DNA of 64,000 nt from an uncultured Acidimicrobiales bacterium (GCA_937922045.1 CAKZXA010000054.1:99797-163796); one strand, 5' to 3'. Positions 55,536 to 63,908 are shown, counted from the stretch's first letter. The notes: generated from the sequence alone by a model not told the origin. Made by a program: numbers and translations.

Positions 55536-56786
55536 CTACCCGGTCTGTGCCAAACCGCCACTGTCGACTGGCACGCGCCGAATCTCGAACTTCGTCGCCT
55601 CAAGGATCTTGTCCCCGTCGACGACAGTCTCGACCGGTTGGGGCCGACTGGTGAACCCAAGTACGCTCGCAGTCAACCCGTATGCTCCGACGGCCGGAAT
55701 GGTTAGGTACGATCCCGCCTGCAACGATGGAAGGAAGACCTTCCGCGCCAGGACGTCTAGCGGTGTACAAAGGGGGCCAACGACGGTGGCGGGCTCTCCG
55801 CCAGGGGACTCGATCTGAGGACGAATGGGGAGCGTCCTACCGAGCGCCCCCATCCCGCCAATAACGTTGACACCGGCGTCGACCACCACGAACCGCTGAC
55901 CTCGTATTCTTTTGTCGGCCAGAACGCGGGTGACCAATGTCCCGGATCGACCGACCAAGTGCCGACCGGATTCAAAGAAAACCCTTGGTTGACCCATTCG
56001 CCAATCTGGGAATGCCTGATCGAGCGCATACTCCAGTGCCGACTTCAAGCCGCGGTAGCCGATCCGCTTCTCCGACGTGGCGTAAGGCGCTGCGAACCCG
56101 CCACCTAAACCCACGAACTCGAACCTGGTTCCAATCGCTCGCTCGATACGCTCGGCCAGCTTCACCGACTTGAGGAGCTCTGCCGTGAGCTTCTCTTCTG
56201 ATGCCACATTGCTCACTGAATAGAGGTGCACTCCGGCGACCTCAACATTTCCATCGAATACTTGATGCATCCCGAGCGCGCCAATGTTATGTTCATCTAT
56301 GCCGAACTGTCCGGATCCGCCCATCATTCTGAAGCTGGCACCGCCGCCTTCGACCGCTGCATTGACCCGTAGCAAGCACTTGACCGGACGCTTGTTGTGT
56401 CCAGTTACTGCGGACAATCGATCAAGCTCTGCTGCTGATTCGATCGAAAAGATCGAAACTCCCGATTCCAAAGCGAATCGTAACTCGCACTCTGTTTTTC
56501 CAGGACCCGTGTAGAGCATCCGGGCAAGGCCCGGTCGACACTGGGCAGCGATGTCAACTTCACCTTGTGAGCTAACCTCTGCATCGCAGCCCAAATCATC
56601 AACCACGAATTTAGTAATCCCAGGATTCGGATTAGCCTTCAACGAGTAGTAAATGCCTGCACCATCTGGAAGTTCTGATCGTAATGCGCTGACATCGGAT
56701 CGGATCACCGCCAGGTCGTAGACAAACTGTGGAGATCCAAAACGCTCACCGAGATGCACAAAAGATAAACCGCCAGATGAGTGCAT
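55536..56786 (-). CDS. PLP-dependent fold-type III decarboxylase (DapDC/ODC-like)
   Basis: 416 residues from ATG 56786. The PLP Lys is in YYSLKANPNPG; DAEVSSQGEVDIAA, GLGGGFAAPY and FESGRHLVGRSGTLVTRV follow, and GPLCTPLDVL carries the conserved active-site Cys. The usual GxHxHxGS loop is GVHLYSVSN, similar to BtrK-type decarboxylases that act on carrier-bound amino acids. It is the first gene of the leftward arm and appears leaderless, with the -10 element 6 nt from the ATG. Confidence 0.85.
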   Translation of the reverse strand: MHSSGGLSFVHLGERFGSPQFVYDLAVIRSDVSALRSELPDGAGIYYSLKANPNPGITKFVVDDLGCDAEVSSQGEVDIAAQCRPGLARMLYTGPGKTECELRFALESGVSIFSIESAAELDRLSAVTGHNKRPVKCLLRVNAAVEGGGASFRMMGGSGQFGIDEHNIGALGMHQVFDGNVEVAGVHLYSVSNVASEEKLTAELLKSVKLAERIERAIGTRFEFVGLGGGFAAPYATSEKRIGYRGLKSALEYALDQAFPDWRMGQPRVFFESGRHLVGRSGTLVTRVLADKRIRGQRFVVVDAGVNVIGGMGALGRTLPIRPQIESPGGEPATVVGPLCTPLDVLARKVFLPSLQAGSYLTIPAVGAYGLTASVLGFTSRPQPVETVVDGDKILEATKFEIRRVPVDSGGLAQTG

Positions 56787-56792
56787 TCTCAG

Positions 56793-56822
56793 AACATAGG
56801 TGAACCACACCTGTCATGTCAA
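56793..56822 (-). promoter_or_regulatory. Decarboxylase promoter with operator-like spacer (motif site 2)
   Basis: Minus strand: -35 TTGACA (56817-56822), an 18-bp spacer and -10 TATGTT (56793-56798), with the ATG 6 nt further on. The spacer (56799-56816, top strand GGTG-AAC-CACACCTGTCA) is exactly the motif shared with 51459-51476 and contains AGGTG/CACCT arms. Confidence 0.65.
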
Positions 56823-57156
56823 CAAAACGTTTGTTCGAGTTTTTCCAAAAGATTCCCGACAATACATCGACCATCTTTTGGAATTGGGGGAGTGCAACCT
56901 CTCTAGTTGAACGCAGTTATTCGCCAAGGTGTTGACCGATATGGCCAACCACGACAGCACTCTCCACCTTGAGCTGGATCGTTGTAGGCCGATGTGGTGT
57001 GGAGATCTGAAGACCAGCGTTTCCGGACCTCTTAGTAGATCAACATTTGATCAATGCCTGAACACGTGCTCGTACTAACGCGACGAACACTCTCTTTCAG
57101 GCCGCCAAGTCCTGATCACAAACCGGCTCGGTTCGCCAGCCCTGCTGCCACAGCTC
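56823..57156. promoter_or_regulatory. Intergenic region between the divergent biosynthetic arms
   Basis: This 334-bp stretch between the two promoters has no convincing reading frame. It is AT-rich at 56823-56890 and contains two dyads: AACAAA-ACG-TTTGTT at 56821-56835 and the 11-bp inverted repeat at 56843-56883. TTGATC-type half-palindromes occur near 57030-57050. I see no other structure. Confidence 0.5.
56843..56883. repeat. 11-bp perfect inverted repeat in the divergent promoter region
   Basis: TTCCAAAAGAT (56843-56853) and ATCTTTTGGAA (56873-56883), separated by 19 bp. It could be a regulator binding site or a hairpin and lies upstream of both arms. Confidence 0.6.
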
Positions 57157-57186
57157 TTGACATCTGACCAACGTGTGACATGATAA
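57157..57186 (+). promoter_or_regulatory. Promoter of the rightward biosynthetic arm
   Basis: -35 TTGACA (57157-57162), 18-bp spacer, -10 TGATAA (57181-57186). ATG 57192 lies about where transcription would start, so the mRNA is probably leaderless. GTGTGACA in the spacer resembles part of the shared motif. Confidence 0.55.
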
Positions 57187-57191
57187 CGTTG

Positions 57192-58511
57192 ATGCTTGTC
57201 GAAGGGATCAATAAGGCTGCGTTTGAGCAGGCGCTTGAAGAGGTGGCCTTCGCCTTAAAGTCCGTTCCATTCTTCTCGGAATACCTGTTTGAGCAAGGTT
57301 TGAGGCCTACTGATGTTCGAGATACTACTGGGTTCGCAGCTATTCGACCTACTACTAAAATCGAATATCGTCGGAACTTTCCCCGCGGCGTCTTGGCAGC
57401 TGGAAAGACGCTCAATGATCCACATATCCTAACCAGCAAGAGTTCGGGTACAGGTGGAGAGCGTTTAACAACGGTAACGCACACCTTCCTTTTGGCGCGA
57501 CGCGCCAGGAATACGCTGCGGGCGAACAAACCATTGCTGGAGGCCCTGACGGCTCCACGCTTCCAAAGCGTCGCCCGGTACGCTCCTCCGAATTGTTCGG
57601 ATGTCGAGTGCGCTACTCCGTTTTCGACAATGGAAGACCGGATGTTGGCTGATGGAACGCTGGTTCTCCCGGTCTCGCATGACTTGTTGGCGACGCCTCC
57701 AGCGATGGTCAACCAGGCAATCGACGAGATCGACAAGCTCCAGCCACACTGGCTGTATGTCGATCCGACCCATCTGGCGTTTTTGATTCGATCGATGGGC
57801 GATCGCGGCCTTTCCGACGTTGGCGCCGTGGTGCTGACATACACGCTCTGTACCGGAGTCGCCCGCCGTCAGATTTGCGCGTCGTTCGAGCCAACGACCC
57901 CGATGGCCGAGATTGTCTCGATGTCGGAATTCGGCTGGCTGGCTATCGAGTGTCCAGTGGGAAACATGCATATCAACAACCTCGACTTCTTCCTTGAGTT
58001 CTGGAGTGGCAGTCGTCCAACTCGCCCGGGTGAATTGGGTGAACTTCTCGTGACTAGCCTCGGAGACCGACTCCTCCCTCATATCAGGTATCGCACTGGA
58101 GACATCTATCGCCTGGGCGAGCATTCGTGTGCCTGCAAATCGACGCTTCCGATAGTCCGCCACGAGGGTCGGCTCCCAAACATGTTGAAGTTCAAGACCC
58201 CGAGAGGCCTCGAGCTCTTGTCGCCACGCGATGTGAGTGATCTTATTGGGCAGGCGGAAGGTATTGACCTCTATCGACTCGATCAGCGTTCAGACGGCGG
58301 GCTCCAGTTGCGATACGTTGGCGATGCGGATCCGGACAGTCTAGAAGTCGGGGACATTGTCGATCGTCTACGTGGACGCATGCCAGCGAATGAGAAGATC
58401 GAAGTCAAGAAGACCCACCAGATCGAATGCGGTCGGTCTGGCAAGTTTGTCTCCTGTTCAAGCGAAATCGCACTTGAGCTCGATGACATAAGGACAGCAT
58501 CAAGTGACTAG
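57192..58511 (+). CDS. PaaK/LuxE-like adenylate-forming enzyme
   Basis: 439 residues from ATG 57192 (ATG 57180 is in frame but sits on the -10 element). It has the phenylacetate-CoA-ligase-like core: SSGTGGERLTTVTH (P-loop-like), MSEFGWLAIECPVG and HIRYRTGDIYRLG. It should activate a carboxylate as an acyl-adenylate for transfer to a thiol or another acceptor; no acceptor is defined. It overlaps the next gene by 8 nt. Confidence 0.78.
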   Translation: MLVEGINKAAFEQALEEVAFALKSVPFFSEYLFEQGLRPTDVRDTTGFAAIRPTTKIEYRRNFPRGVLAAGKTLNDPHILTSKSSGTGGERLTTVTHTFLLARRARNTLRANKPLLEALTAPRFQSVARYAPPNCSDVECATPFSTMEDRMLADGTLVLPVSHDLLATPPAMVNQAIDEIDKLQPHWLYVDPTHLAFLIRSMGDRGLSDVGAVVLTYTLCTGVARRQICASFEPTTPMAEIVSMSEFGWLAIECPVGNMHINNLDFFLEFWSGSRPTRPGELGELLVTSLGDRLLPHIRYRTGDIYRLGEHSCACKSTLPIVRHEGRLPNMLKFKTPRGLELLSPRDVSDLIGQAEGIDLYRLDQRSDGGLQLRYVGDADPDSLEVGDIVDRLRGRMPANEKIEVKKTHQIECGRSGKFVSCSSEIALELDDIRTASSD

Positions 58512-59724
58512 CCTGCCCGTCGATCTGGCATCCCGAGTTCGCCCTGACTTCCCACTGCTGGAAAGGCAGGTGGATGGGCGAAACGTGAAGTACTTTGATA
58601 GCGCGGCGACAAGCCTCACTCCAACCTCGGTTGTCAAGTCCATTGTCAGGTACTACGAACATGTTGGGGCGAATATCCATCGCGGAAAGTATGTGCTGTC
58701 TCAAGAGGCTTCCGACCAGGTTGAGAGTGTTCGTCAGTCGATTTCTAGACTTACCGGCTATCTCAGCAATGAAGTAGTTTTCACGGCGAACGCGACAAGC
58801 AGTATGAATCTGGTTGCCCATGGCCTGCCATTGAGGCCGGGGGCGTCGGTATTGATGCCGCTCGATGCTCACCATTCAGCCTGGCTGCCCTGGCGTGGTC
58901 GCGCAGCGGTGGAAACGATCCCGTTGGGCCCGGATGCCACTATCGACCTCGAGGCTTATGAACGTCTAGTTCGACATGAACCATCGGTCGTTGTAATCAA
59001 CCACAGCTCCAATGTCACTGGCTTCTACGCCCCGGTTCAACAAATGGCGACTCTGGCTAAGCAGTATGGTGCTGTCACAATTCTGGATGCGTCGCAATCG
59101 GTCGGGCATCGTTCCGTTGCTTTCGACGACGTCGACTTCCTTGCATTCTCGGGCCACAAGATGCTGGGTCCAACCGGAATTGGGGTTCTCTGTGGGCGGT
59201 ACGACCTGCTAGACTCGATACGTCCGACCGCGATAGGAGGCGGCACAGTCGACTGGGTTGACAGCGTCGAGCACACGCTCCGCAAACTTCCCCATCGGTT
59301 TGAGGCGGGTACGCCCCACATCGCGGGGATCTTCGGTCTTGGCGCTGCCATCAAGTATCTTGAGGCCATTGGGTTTGACGCTCTAGCCCAACATGATCGC
59401 TCGCTGGGTGAATCGATGATGCGGGCTGCGGTCAAGAGACCCTATCTGCGCTGTGTAGGTGTCTCCGATGGTGCCGATCACGGTGCCATCGTCAGCATTT
59501 CTCGAAATGGCCTTAGAGATCTAAACCAGGTCGCAAGAATTCTGGGTGATTCGTACGGGGTCATGTGCCGGACCGGGCACCTCTGCTCACAGCCATTTGT
59601 GGATCAGTTTGCAGGCAAACAAGTGCTCCGTGTGTCCGGATACATCTATAACAGTCCAGGAGAGGTGGAATATGTCTTTGAGGCGTTGGACGAGATCTTC
59701 GAGTCGATCGGTGTCTCGGCATGA
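58504..59724 (+). CDS. Class V aminotransferase / SufS-like cysteine desulfurase
   Basis: 406 residues from GTG 58504. SufS-type features: KYFDSAATSLTP, the PLP Lys in FSGHKMLGPTGIG, and the catalytic Cys in CRTGHLCSQPF. Unlike a housekeeping SufS it has no suf genes around it. It could supply sulfur or act as another PLP lyase in the pathway. Its stop overlaps the start of the small coupled ORF (ATGA), and the 5' end overlaps the PaaK-like gene. Confidence 0.85.
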   Translation: MTSLPVDLASRVRPDFPLLERQVDGRNVKYFDSAATSLTPTSVVKSIVRYYEHVGANIHRGKYVLSQEASDQVESVRQSISRLTGYLSNEVVFTANATSSMNLVAHGLPLRPGASVLMPLDAHHSAWLPWRGRAAVETIPLGPDATIDLEAYERLVRHEPSVVVINHSSNVTGFYAPVQQMATLAKQYGAVTILDASQSVGHRSVAFDDVDFLAFSGHKMLGPTGIGVLCGRYDLLDSIRPTAIGGGTVDWVDSVEHTLRKLPHRFEAGTPHIAGIFGLGAAIKYLEAIGFDALAQHDRSLGESMMRAAVKRPYLRCVGVSDGADHGAIVSISRNGLRDLNQVARILGDSYGVMCRTGHLCSQPFVDQFAGKQVLRVSGYIYNSPGEVEYVFEALDEIFESIGVSA

Positions 59725-59840
59725 GAGTGGCTGTTTGGCCGGCACCAGCCTGTGAGCAGCTGCACATGTCGGTGAAAGCCGGTCTGCCAGCAGAGCTAGC
59801 CGTCCTGTCGCAGCTCAGCCTGCCGAAAATGTCACCGTGA
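59721..59840 (+). CDS. 39-residue protein coupled to both neighbours
   Basis: A short frame whose ATG (59721) overlaps the desulfurase-like stop as ATGA, and whose stop (59838-59840) overlaps the GTG start of the thioesterase as GTGA. The 39 residues include one Cys (residue 11), a Trp near the start and a hydrophobic second half ending in Lys-Met-Ser-Pro. Two-sided overlap argues that it is translated. It resembles no family I know; a small accessory protein or a precursor peptide is possible. Confidence 0.5.
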   Translation: MRVAVWPAPACEQLHMSVKAGLPAELAVLSQLSLPKMSP

Positions 59841-60595
59841 CGAACTCGAAGTGGTTTGCTCGGCTGTCTCGTTGCGACCCGCACGTGGCTGTACGAGGAC
59901 GTCTTGTGGCGCTCCCACCGGTGGGCGCCAGCGCCTATTGGTTCAGGGGTGTGTCCCGGCACCTGCCATCGGACGTCGAGCTCCTCGCCGTACACCCGCC
60001 CGGTCGCCTGACGCGCGTGAGGGAAGAGAGCCTTTCTTCGGTGCATGAGTATGCGCAGAAGTTGGCGGGCGTCTTGGACGAACGCGATTCCGTTCCAACG
60101 ATTCTTATCGGGCACAGCTACGGGGGGATTGTAGCGTTGGAAACGTCGAGGCTTGTCCAGAACGAACGTCGTCCCAATCTTATCGGGCTCGTGTTATGCG
60201 CCACTCCTCTACCCGCCGACTGGTTGACTAAGACACAACCACGACATCGCGAGTACCAAGACGAAGAAATCTCCGACATCATAAGGCGCCATGATCCGAG
60301 CAGCGCTGCATCCCTTGAGGATTCGAGGTTCCGGGAACTTCTTGTCGATAGCTGGCGGGCTGACCTGCAGGCGTTGAATGATTGGCAACCTGAGGTTGAG
60401 CCGAAGGTCACGATTCCGGTTACGATCATCCGCCCGTTAAAGGATCCGCTCGCAACTAGCCTCAGCGACTACGTGTCGTGGGAGGCGCTAGTTAGTCAAC
60501 CAATACAATACGAGGAAGTTGCCTGCGGCCACAACATACCAATAGACGCGCCCCAAGAGTTGGCGAGGCTACTGAACAATCAACTCTTGGGATAG
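59837..60595 (+). CDS. Type II thioesterase
   Basis: 252 residues of the alpha/beta-hydrolase thioesterase family linked to NRPS clusters. The nucleophile elbow is IGHSYGGIVAL with Ser94, and the His is in VACGHNIPIDAPQEL. The acidic partner lies in the RPLKDP region. It probably clears misloaded carriers or releases an intermediate. GTG 59837 overlaps the stop of the 39-residue ORF. Confidence 0.85.
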   Translation: MTNSKWFARLSRCDPHVAVRGRLVALPPVGASAYWFRGVSRHLPSDVELLAVHPPGRLTRVREESLSSVHEYAQKLAGVLDERDSVPTILIGHSYGGIVALETSRLVQNERRPNLIGLVLCATPLPADWLTKTQPRHREYQDEEISDIIRRHDPSSAASLEDSRFRELLVDSWRADLQALNDWQPEVEPKVTIPVTIIRPLKDPLATSLSDYVSWEALVSQPIQYEEVACGHNIPIDAPQELARLLNNQLLG

Positions 60596-60750
60596 TTCTA
60601 ACTGGTAAGAAGTCTATGTTGGAATTAAATTTTGATTCAATCCGGGAGTGTTCGAATCAGACGTATTAGTTCGCCAGCGGCGGCGCAACACTGGTCGACA
60701 CATTTGTGTAGATCCCGTGGCATTAGCCGATCTTAACAGGAGCGTCTTGA

Positions 60751-62427
60751 GTGGAAGATTCCCAAACGATTGCGGACCTCGTCCTCGACAGGGCCATCGC
60801 CAGCGGCTCAGAAGCCATGATCCTATACGACGACGTTACCGTTTCTGGACAGTCACTTGCTGAGGAAGTGGAAAGGGCAGCCGAGCGTCATTCATGCTGC
60901 GCCAAAGGCGATGTCGTCCTCCTTGGAGGTGGCCGATCAGTAGAACTGTTGGCCGATTACTGCGCCATCAGACAAGCGGGGGCCGCCCCGGTTTTCGTGG
61001 ACCCAGCATCGCCGGCAAAGCGGCTAGAGGCTATCCGTAAATCATGCGAACACATCGGAAACCTTGACACGGCCCAGGTCGCTTACATTGGCTCTACCAG
61101 TGGATCGCTTGGTGTGCCGAAGCTGGTGCCGATTTCTGAAAATGCGCTCCGATCAAGGATTTTCGGCGGACAAGTGGTGGCCAAGTTGAACAACAACGAC
61201 GTCGTTCTTTGGCACGCCTCCACTGCTTTCGACTTTTCCATCTGGGAGATGCTCGCGCCCATCGTCCTAGGCTGCAGGCAGCGAATATACCATGGCGGTC
61301 CCAAGTTGCTGATGGACGACCTTCTAGACGCGTTGCATGACGTTTCGGTACTCCATATGACACCAACGGTGGCATCCGAGTTCGTGAACGTCGCCGGGGC
61401 TTCAGGTCGACGATTCGACGCCTTGCGGTTGGTTCTGCTCGGAGGTGAGATCCTATACTGGCCGCTCGTCGAAGCCATCCGCGAAGTCAACTCCGATTTG
61501 TCGATAATCAACCAGTACGGCCCGACCGAGGCTTGCATCGATGTCACTGGGTATACCGTTCCACCCCGGCCTGAAGACACGAAGACCTCTGCCATCGTTC
61601 CGGTCGGCCGTCCGATACCAGACACGGTCGTGCAACTCGACATTGAAGGAACATGGCACTCTTCCGCCACCGCGACCGCCAATACAGTTGGTGAAGTTCT
61701 GCTGAGCGGACCTCAAGTTGCTCACCAGTACTTGGTTGAGGTGCCGGGGTCAGCAGATCCCTTCTGGAGGGGAGAGTCGGGCTTTGATGAGCCCGTTTAT
61801 CGAACGGGTGATGCCGGATACTTCGACGCTCAAGCAAATCTGGTAATTACCGGTCGCCTGGACGATCAACTCAACATCGGGGGAATCCGGCTTGAGAGAT
61901 CTGAGATCGACTCAGTCGTTGGGAAACATATCGGCTCCGTCAAGCATGCCTTACTAGCTGCATTTGATGGCGGGACGCCCATAGTGGTTTTTGAAGAGTC
62001 AGAGGTTGCTACCGCAAGCTTGACCGATCTGCGGTCAGACCTTGTGGACAGTTTGCCCAGTGGTGCGATCCCGCGCCTGATTCCGGTAGAGACCATTCCA
62101 GTCTTGCCAAACGGTAAGATCGATCGACCGGCAGTTCAACTGCTACTTGGCCGGCAAAGGTCTGTGGTCGGAGAGCGTATTGACGATGGTCGCGATGTCG
62201 CAGCCGAAGTGATTCGAGTCGTCCAGAGCGTCTTAGGCCTCGACGTGTCACGTACCGATAACTTCTTTGATGTCGGCGGTCACTCCATGATGGCCGCCGA
62301 GGTCATCGTCGCCCTTTCGGAGACGTATGAAATCGAGCTCGATCTTCGGGATTTCTTTGAAGCAGAAACGATCACAACCTATATCGACCACCTCATAGGT
62401 ACGGTTTCGGACCATTGGTCCGACTGA
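60751..62427 (+). CDS. NRPS adenylation-PCP protein
   Basis: 558 residues. A domain: IGSTSGSLGVPK (A3, about 115-124), AFDFSIWEML (A4, with the Asp that binds an alpha-amino group), NQYGPTEAC (A5), VYRTGDAGYF (A7), GRLDDQLNIGGIRLE (A8) and LPNGKIDRPA (A10). The C-terminal PCP has DNFFDVGGHSMMAAE, with Ser512 modified. It activates an alpha-amino acid and holds it as a thioester. There is no condensation or thioesterase domain in the chain. GTG 60751 follows AGGAGCG. Confidence 0.9.
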   Translation: MEDSQTIADLVLDRAIASGSEAMILYDDVTVSGQSLAEEVERAAERHSCCAKGDVVLLGGGRSVELLADYCAIRQAGAAPVFVDPASPAKRLEAIRKSCEHIGNLDTAQVAYIGSTSGSLGVPKLVPISENALRSRIFGGQVVAKLNNNDVVLWHASTAFDFSIWEMLAPIVLGCRQRIYHGGPKLLMDDLLDALHDVSVLHMTPTVASEFVNVAGASGRRFDALRLVLLGGEILYWPLVEAIREVNSDLSIINQYGPTEACIDVTGYTVPPRPEDTKTSAIVPVGRPIPDTVVQLDIEGTWHSSATATANTVGEVLLSGPQVAHQYLVEVPGSADPFWRGESGFDEPVYRTGDAGYFDAQANLVITGRLDDQLNIGGIRLERSEIDSVVGKHIGSVKHALLAAFDGGTPIVVFEESEVATASLTDLRSDLVDSLPSGAIPRLIPVETIPVLPNGKIDRPAVQLLLGRQRSVVGERIDDGRDVAAEVIRVVQSVLGLDVSRTDNFFDVGGHSMMAAEVIVALSETYEIELDLRDFFEAETITTYIDHLIGTVSDHWSD

Positions 62428-62445
62428 TGGTATCGCTCGATCTCT

Positions 62446-63759
62446 ATGAACTATCGAGATAGTAAATCAAACAAAGACAGTAGATTACATCCAACGTCGC
62501 CCGCTCAACAATCGATGTGGCTATTGAGGCGACTATTTCCGAACGACACAAGCTACAATATTCCTATCAGGCTTGAGTTTTCGTTCGATCTAGATACCGA
62601 AATAGTGGTCGATATCCTCACAGATCTATTTCGAAGGCACGCTATTCTCAGGACCAAATACAGGTATGACTCCAGCAGCAGTACACTACTTCAAGAGATA
62701 GAAGGCGGCGACGACCTCCCGATCGTTTCGGGCGGTCGGATAGTCGAATCAGCGGTGGTGGACTTTGTAGATGAACCTTTCGACCTTGACGCTGGTCCTC
62801 CGATTCGGGTTCTCATCGGAGCGACGGAAGATCGGTCTAATTCACTCATTCTTATTGTCGCACACCACATTGCGATCGACGGCGAGTCCTGTCTCATACT
62901 TGCCCGGGAGCTTTCCGAGCGCCTCATTGACGCATCCAACAACGTGACAAAAGCCTGGTCTGCCGCACCGCCGGATTACGCGAGTTATGTGATGGACACA
63001 CTTGCCGCTGATTCGATTGCATCTCGCGAGCTGAGCGTAGCGTATTGGATCAATCATTTGGCCCACAGCACGCCAACAACACTTCGACCCGAGACCAGCG
63101 AGGCCGCAATCGTTGAAAGCAAACCGGCCAGGAAATCGATTCGTCTCAGTCCGGATGAGACAGCGGAACTGCGGACATTTGCGTTTCGCTCGCGTGTCAG
63201 TTTTTATACGTTGATTTGCGCTTCGTTTGCCTCAGCATTGTGGAGCCTGACGGCAGAGAGCGATATCGTCTTTGGCTCTCTATCCAGTGGTAGGACTAGA
63301 AGAAAGTATCACAAAACGGTGGGCCTGTTTGCCAATGCGCTTGTGATGCGTTGTGCGGTCGACTCAGATCTCGCCAGGACTGACTTCCTGCAGCAGGTTC
63401 AAAGTCTGACCTCAACGGCCTACCTCCACAGGCACGCACCTTTCGTCGATGTCGTCCGCCGGCTGGGTGCAAGACGCCGCCCAGGACGCAACCCTCTGTT
63501 TGATGTCATGTTGGCCCATCATCCGGAGGCGACTGAATGGGGCGATTCATACCCAGGGGTCGAGCTGGTCAGAGACTTAAGGGTTCCTCTGAGATTCGAG
63601 TTAGAGGTCCAAACGCAGATCATCGCGAACTCATTACAGATAACGACTCGCTATCGTCCGGAGGTGCTTTCGGGTCATGAGGTTGCCAAACTTGTAACGG
63701 CTTTCGTGGCGGCACTTCGGTCTTATCTAGACCACCCGGACGGGCCTATCGGGGGCTGA
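62446..63759 (+). CDS. Stand-alone NRPS condensation domain protein
   Basis: 437 residues, a single C domain. The active site HHxxxDG is AHHIAIDGES (His140, His141, Asp145). The start LHPTSPAQQSMWLLRRLFP and the latch-region motif RRRPGRNPLFDVMLAHH are typical. It should join the aminoacyl-PCP unit to another carrier-bound acyl group. It starts 18 bp after the A-PCP gene and is the last gene of this arm. Confidence 0.9.
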   Translation: MNYRDSKSNKDSRLHPTSPAQQSMWLLRRLFPNDTSYNIPIRLEFSFDLDTEIVVDILTDLFRRHAILRTKYRYDSSSSTLLQEIEGGDDLPIVSGGRIVESAVVDFVDEPFDLDAGPPIRVLIGATEDRSNSLILIVAHHIAIDGESCLILARELSERLIDASNNVTKAWSAAPPDYASYVMDTLAADSIASRELSVAYWINHLAHSTPTTLRPETSEAAIVESKPARKSIRLSPDETAELRTFAFRSRVSFYTLICASFASALWSLTAESDIVFGSLSSGRTRRKYHKTVGLFANALVMRCAVDSDLARTDFLQQVQSLTSTAYLHRHAPFVDVVRRLGARRRPGRNPLFDVMLAHHPEATEWGDSYPGVELVRDLRVPLRFELEVQTQIIANSLQITTRYRPEVLSGHEVAKLVTAFVAALRSYLDHPDGPIGG

Positions 63760-63908
63760 ACCAGCCAGCAGGCGGTGGGCTAGCCTTGATTTCCGGTTGG
63801 TCTTGAGGCCGGTTCGCGAAAGCCCTTCGTTCTGCGAGAATCAGGAGTAACTGACCACAACTGATTTTCGAGAAAGCAAAGTGGAGTGAGTACTGTTTTT
63901 CGCGGTGT

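Larger units (their letters stand above)
44038..63759. other. NRPS-like biosynthetic gene cluster, product unknown
   Basis: Seventeen genes arranged as two arms diverging at 56787-57191. They supply two adenylation enzymes plus one PaaK-like enzyme, a free carrier protein, an A-PCP didomain, a stand-alone condensation domain and a thioesterase. Tailoring genes are a methyltransferase, acyl-CoA-dehydrogenase-like enzyme, Fe/2OG oxygenase-like protein, radical SAM enzyme, PLP decarboxylase, cysteine-desulfurase-like enzyme, nucleotidyltransferase and kinase-like proteins. An ABC exporter is included. No dedicated regulator is visible. Confidence 0.8.

Noticed and set aside
60616..60669. 17-codon frame between the thioesterase and the A-PCP genes
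   Set aside because: Very short, no coupling to neighbours, AT-rich intergenic sequence, and no clear ribosome site beyond a weak purine run.
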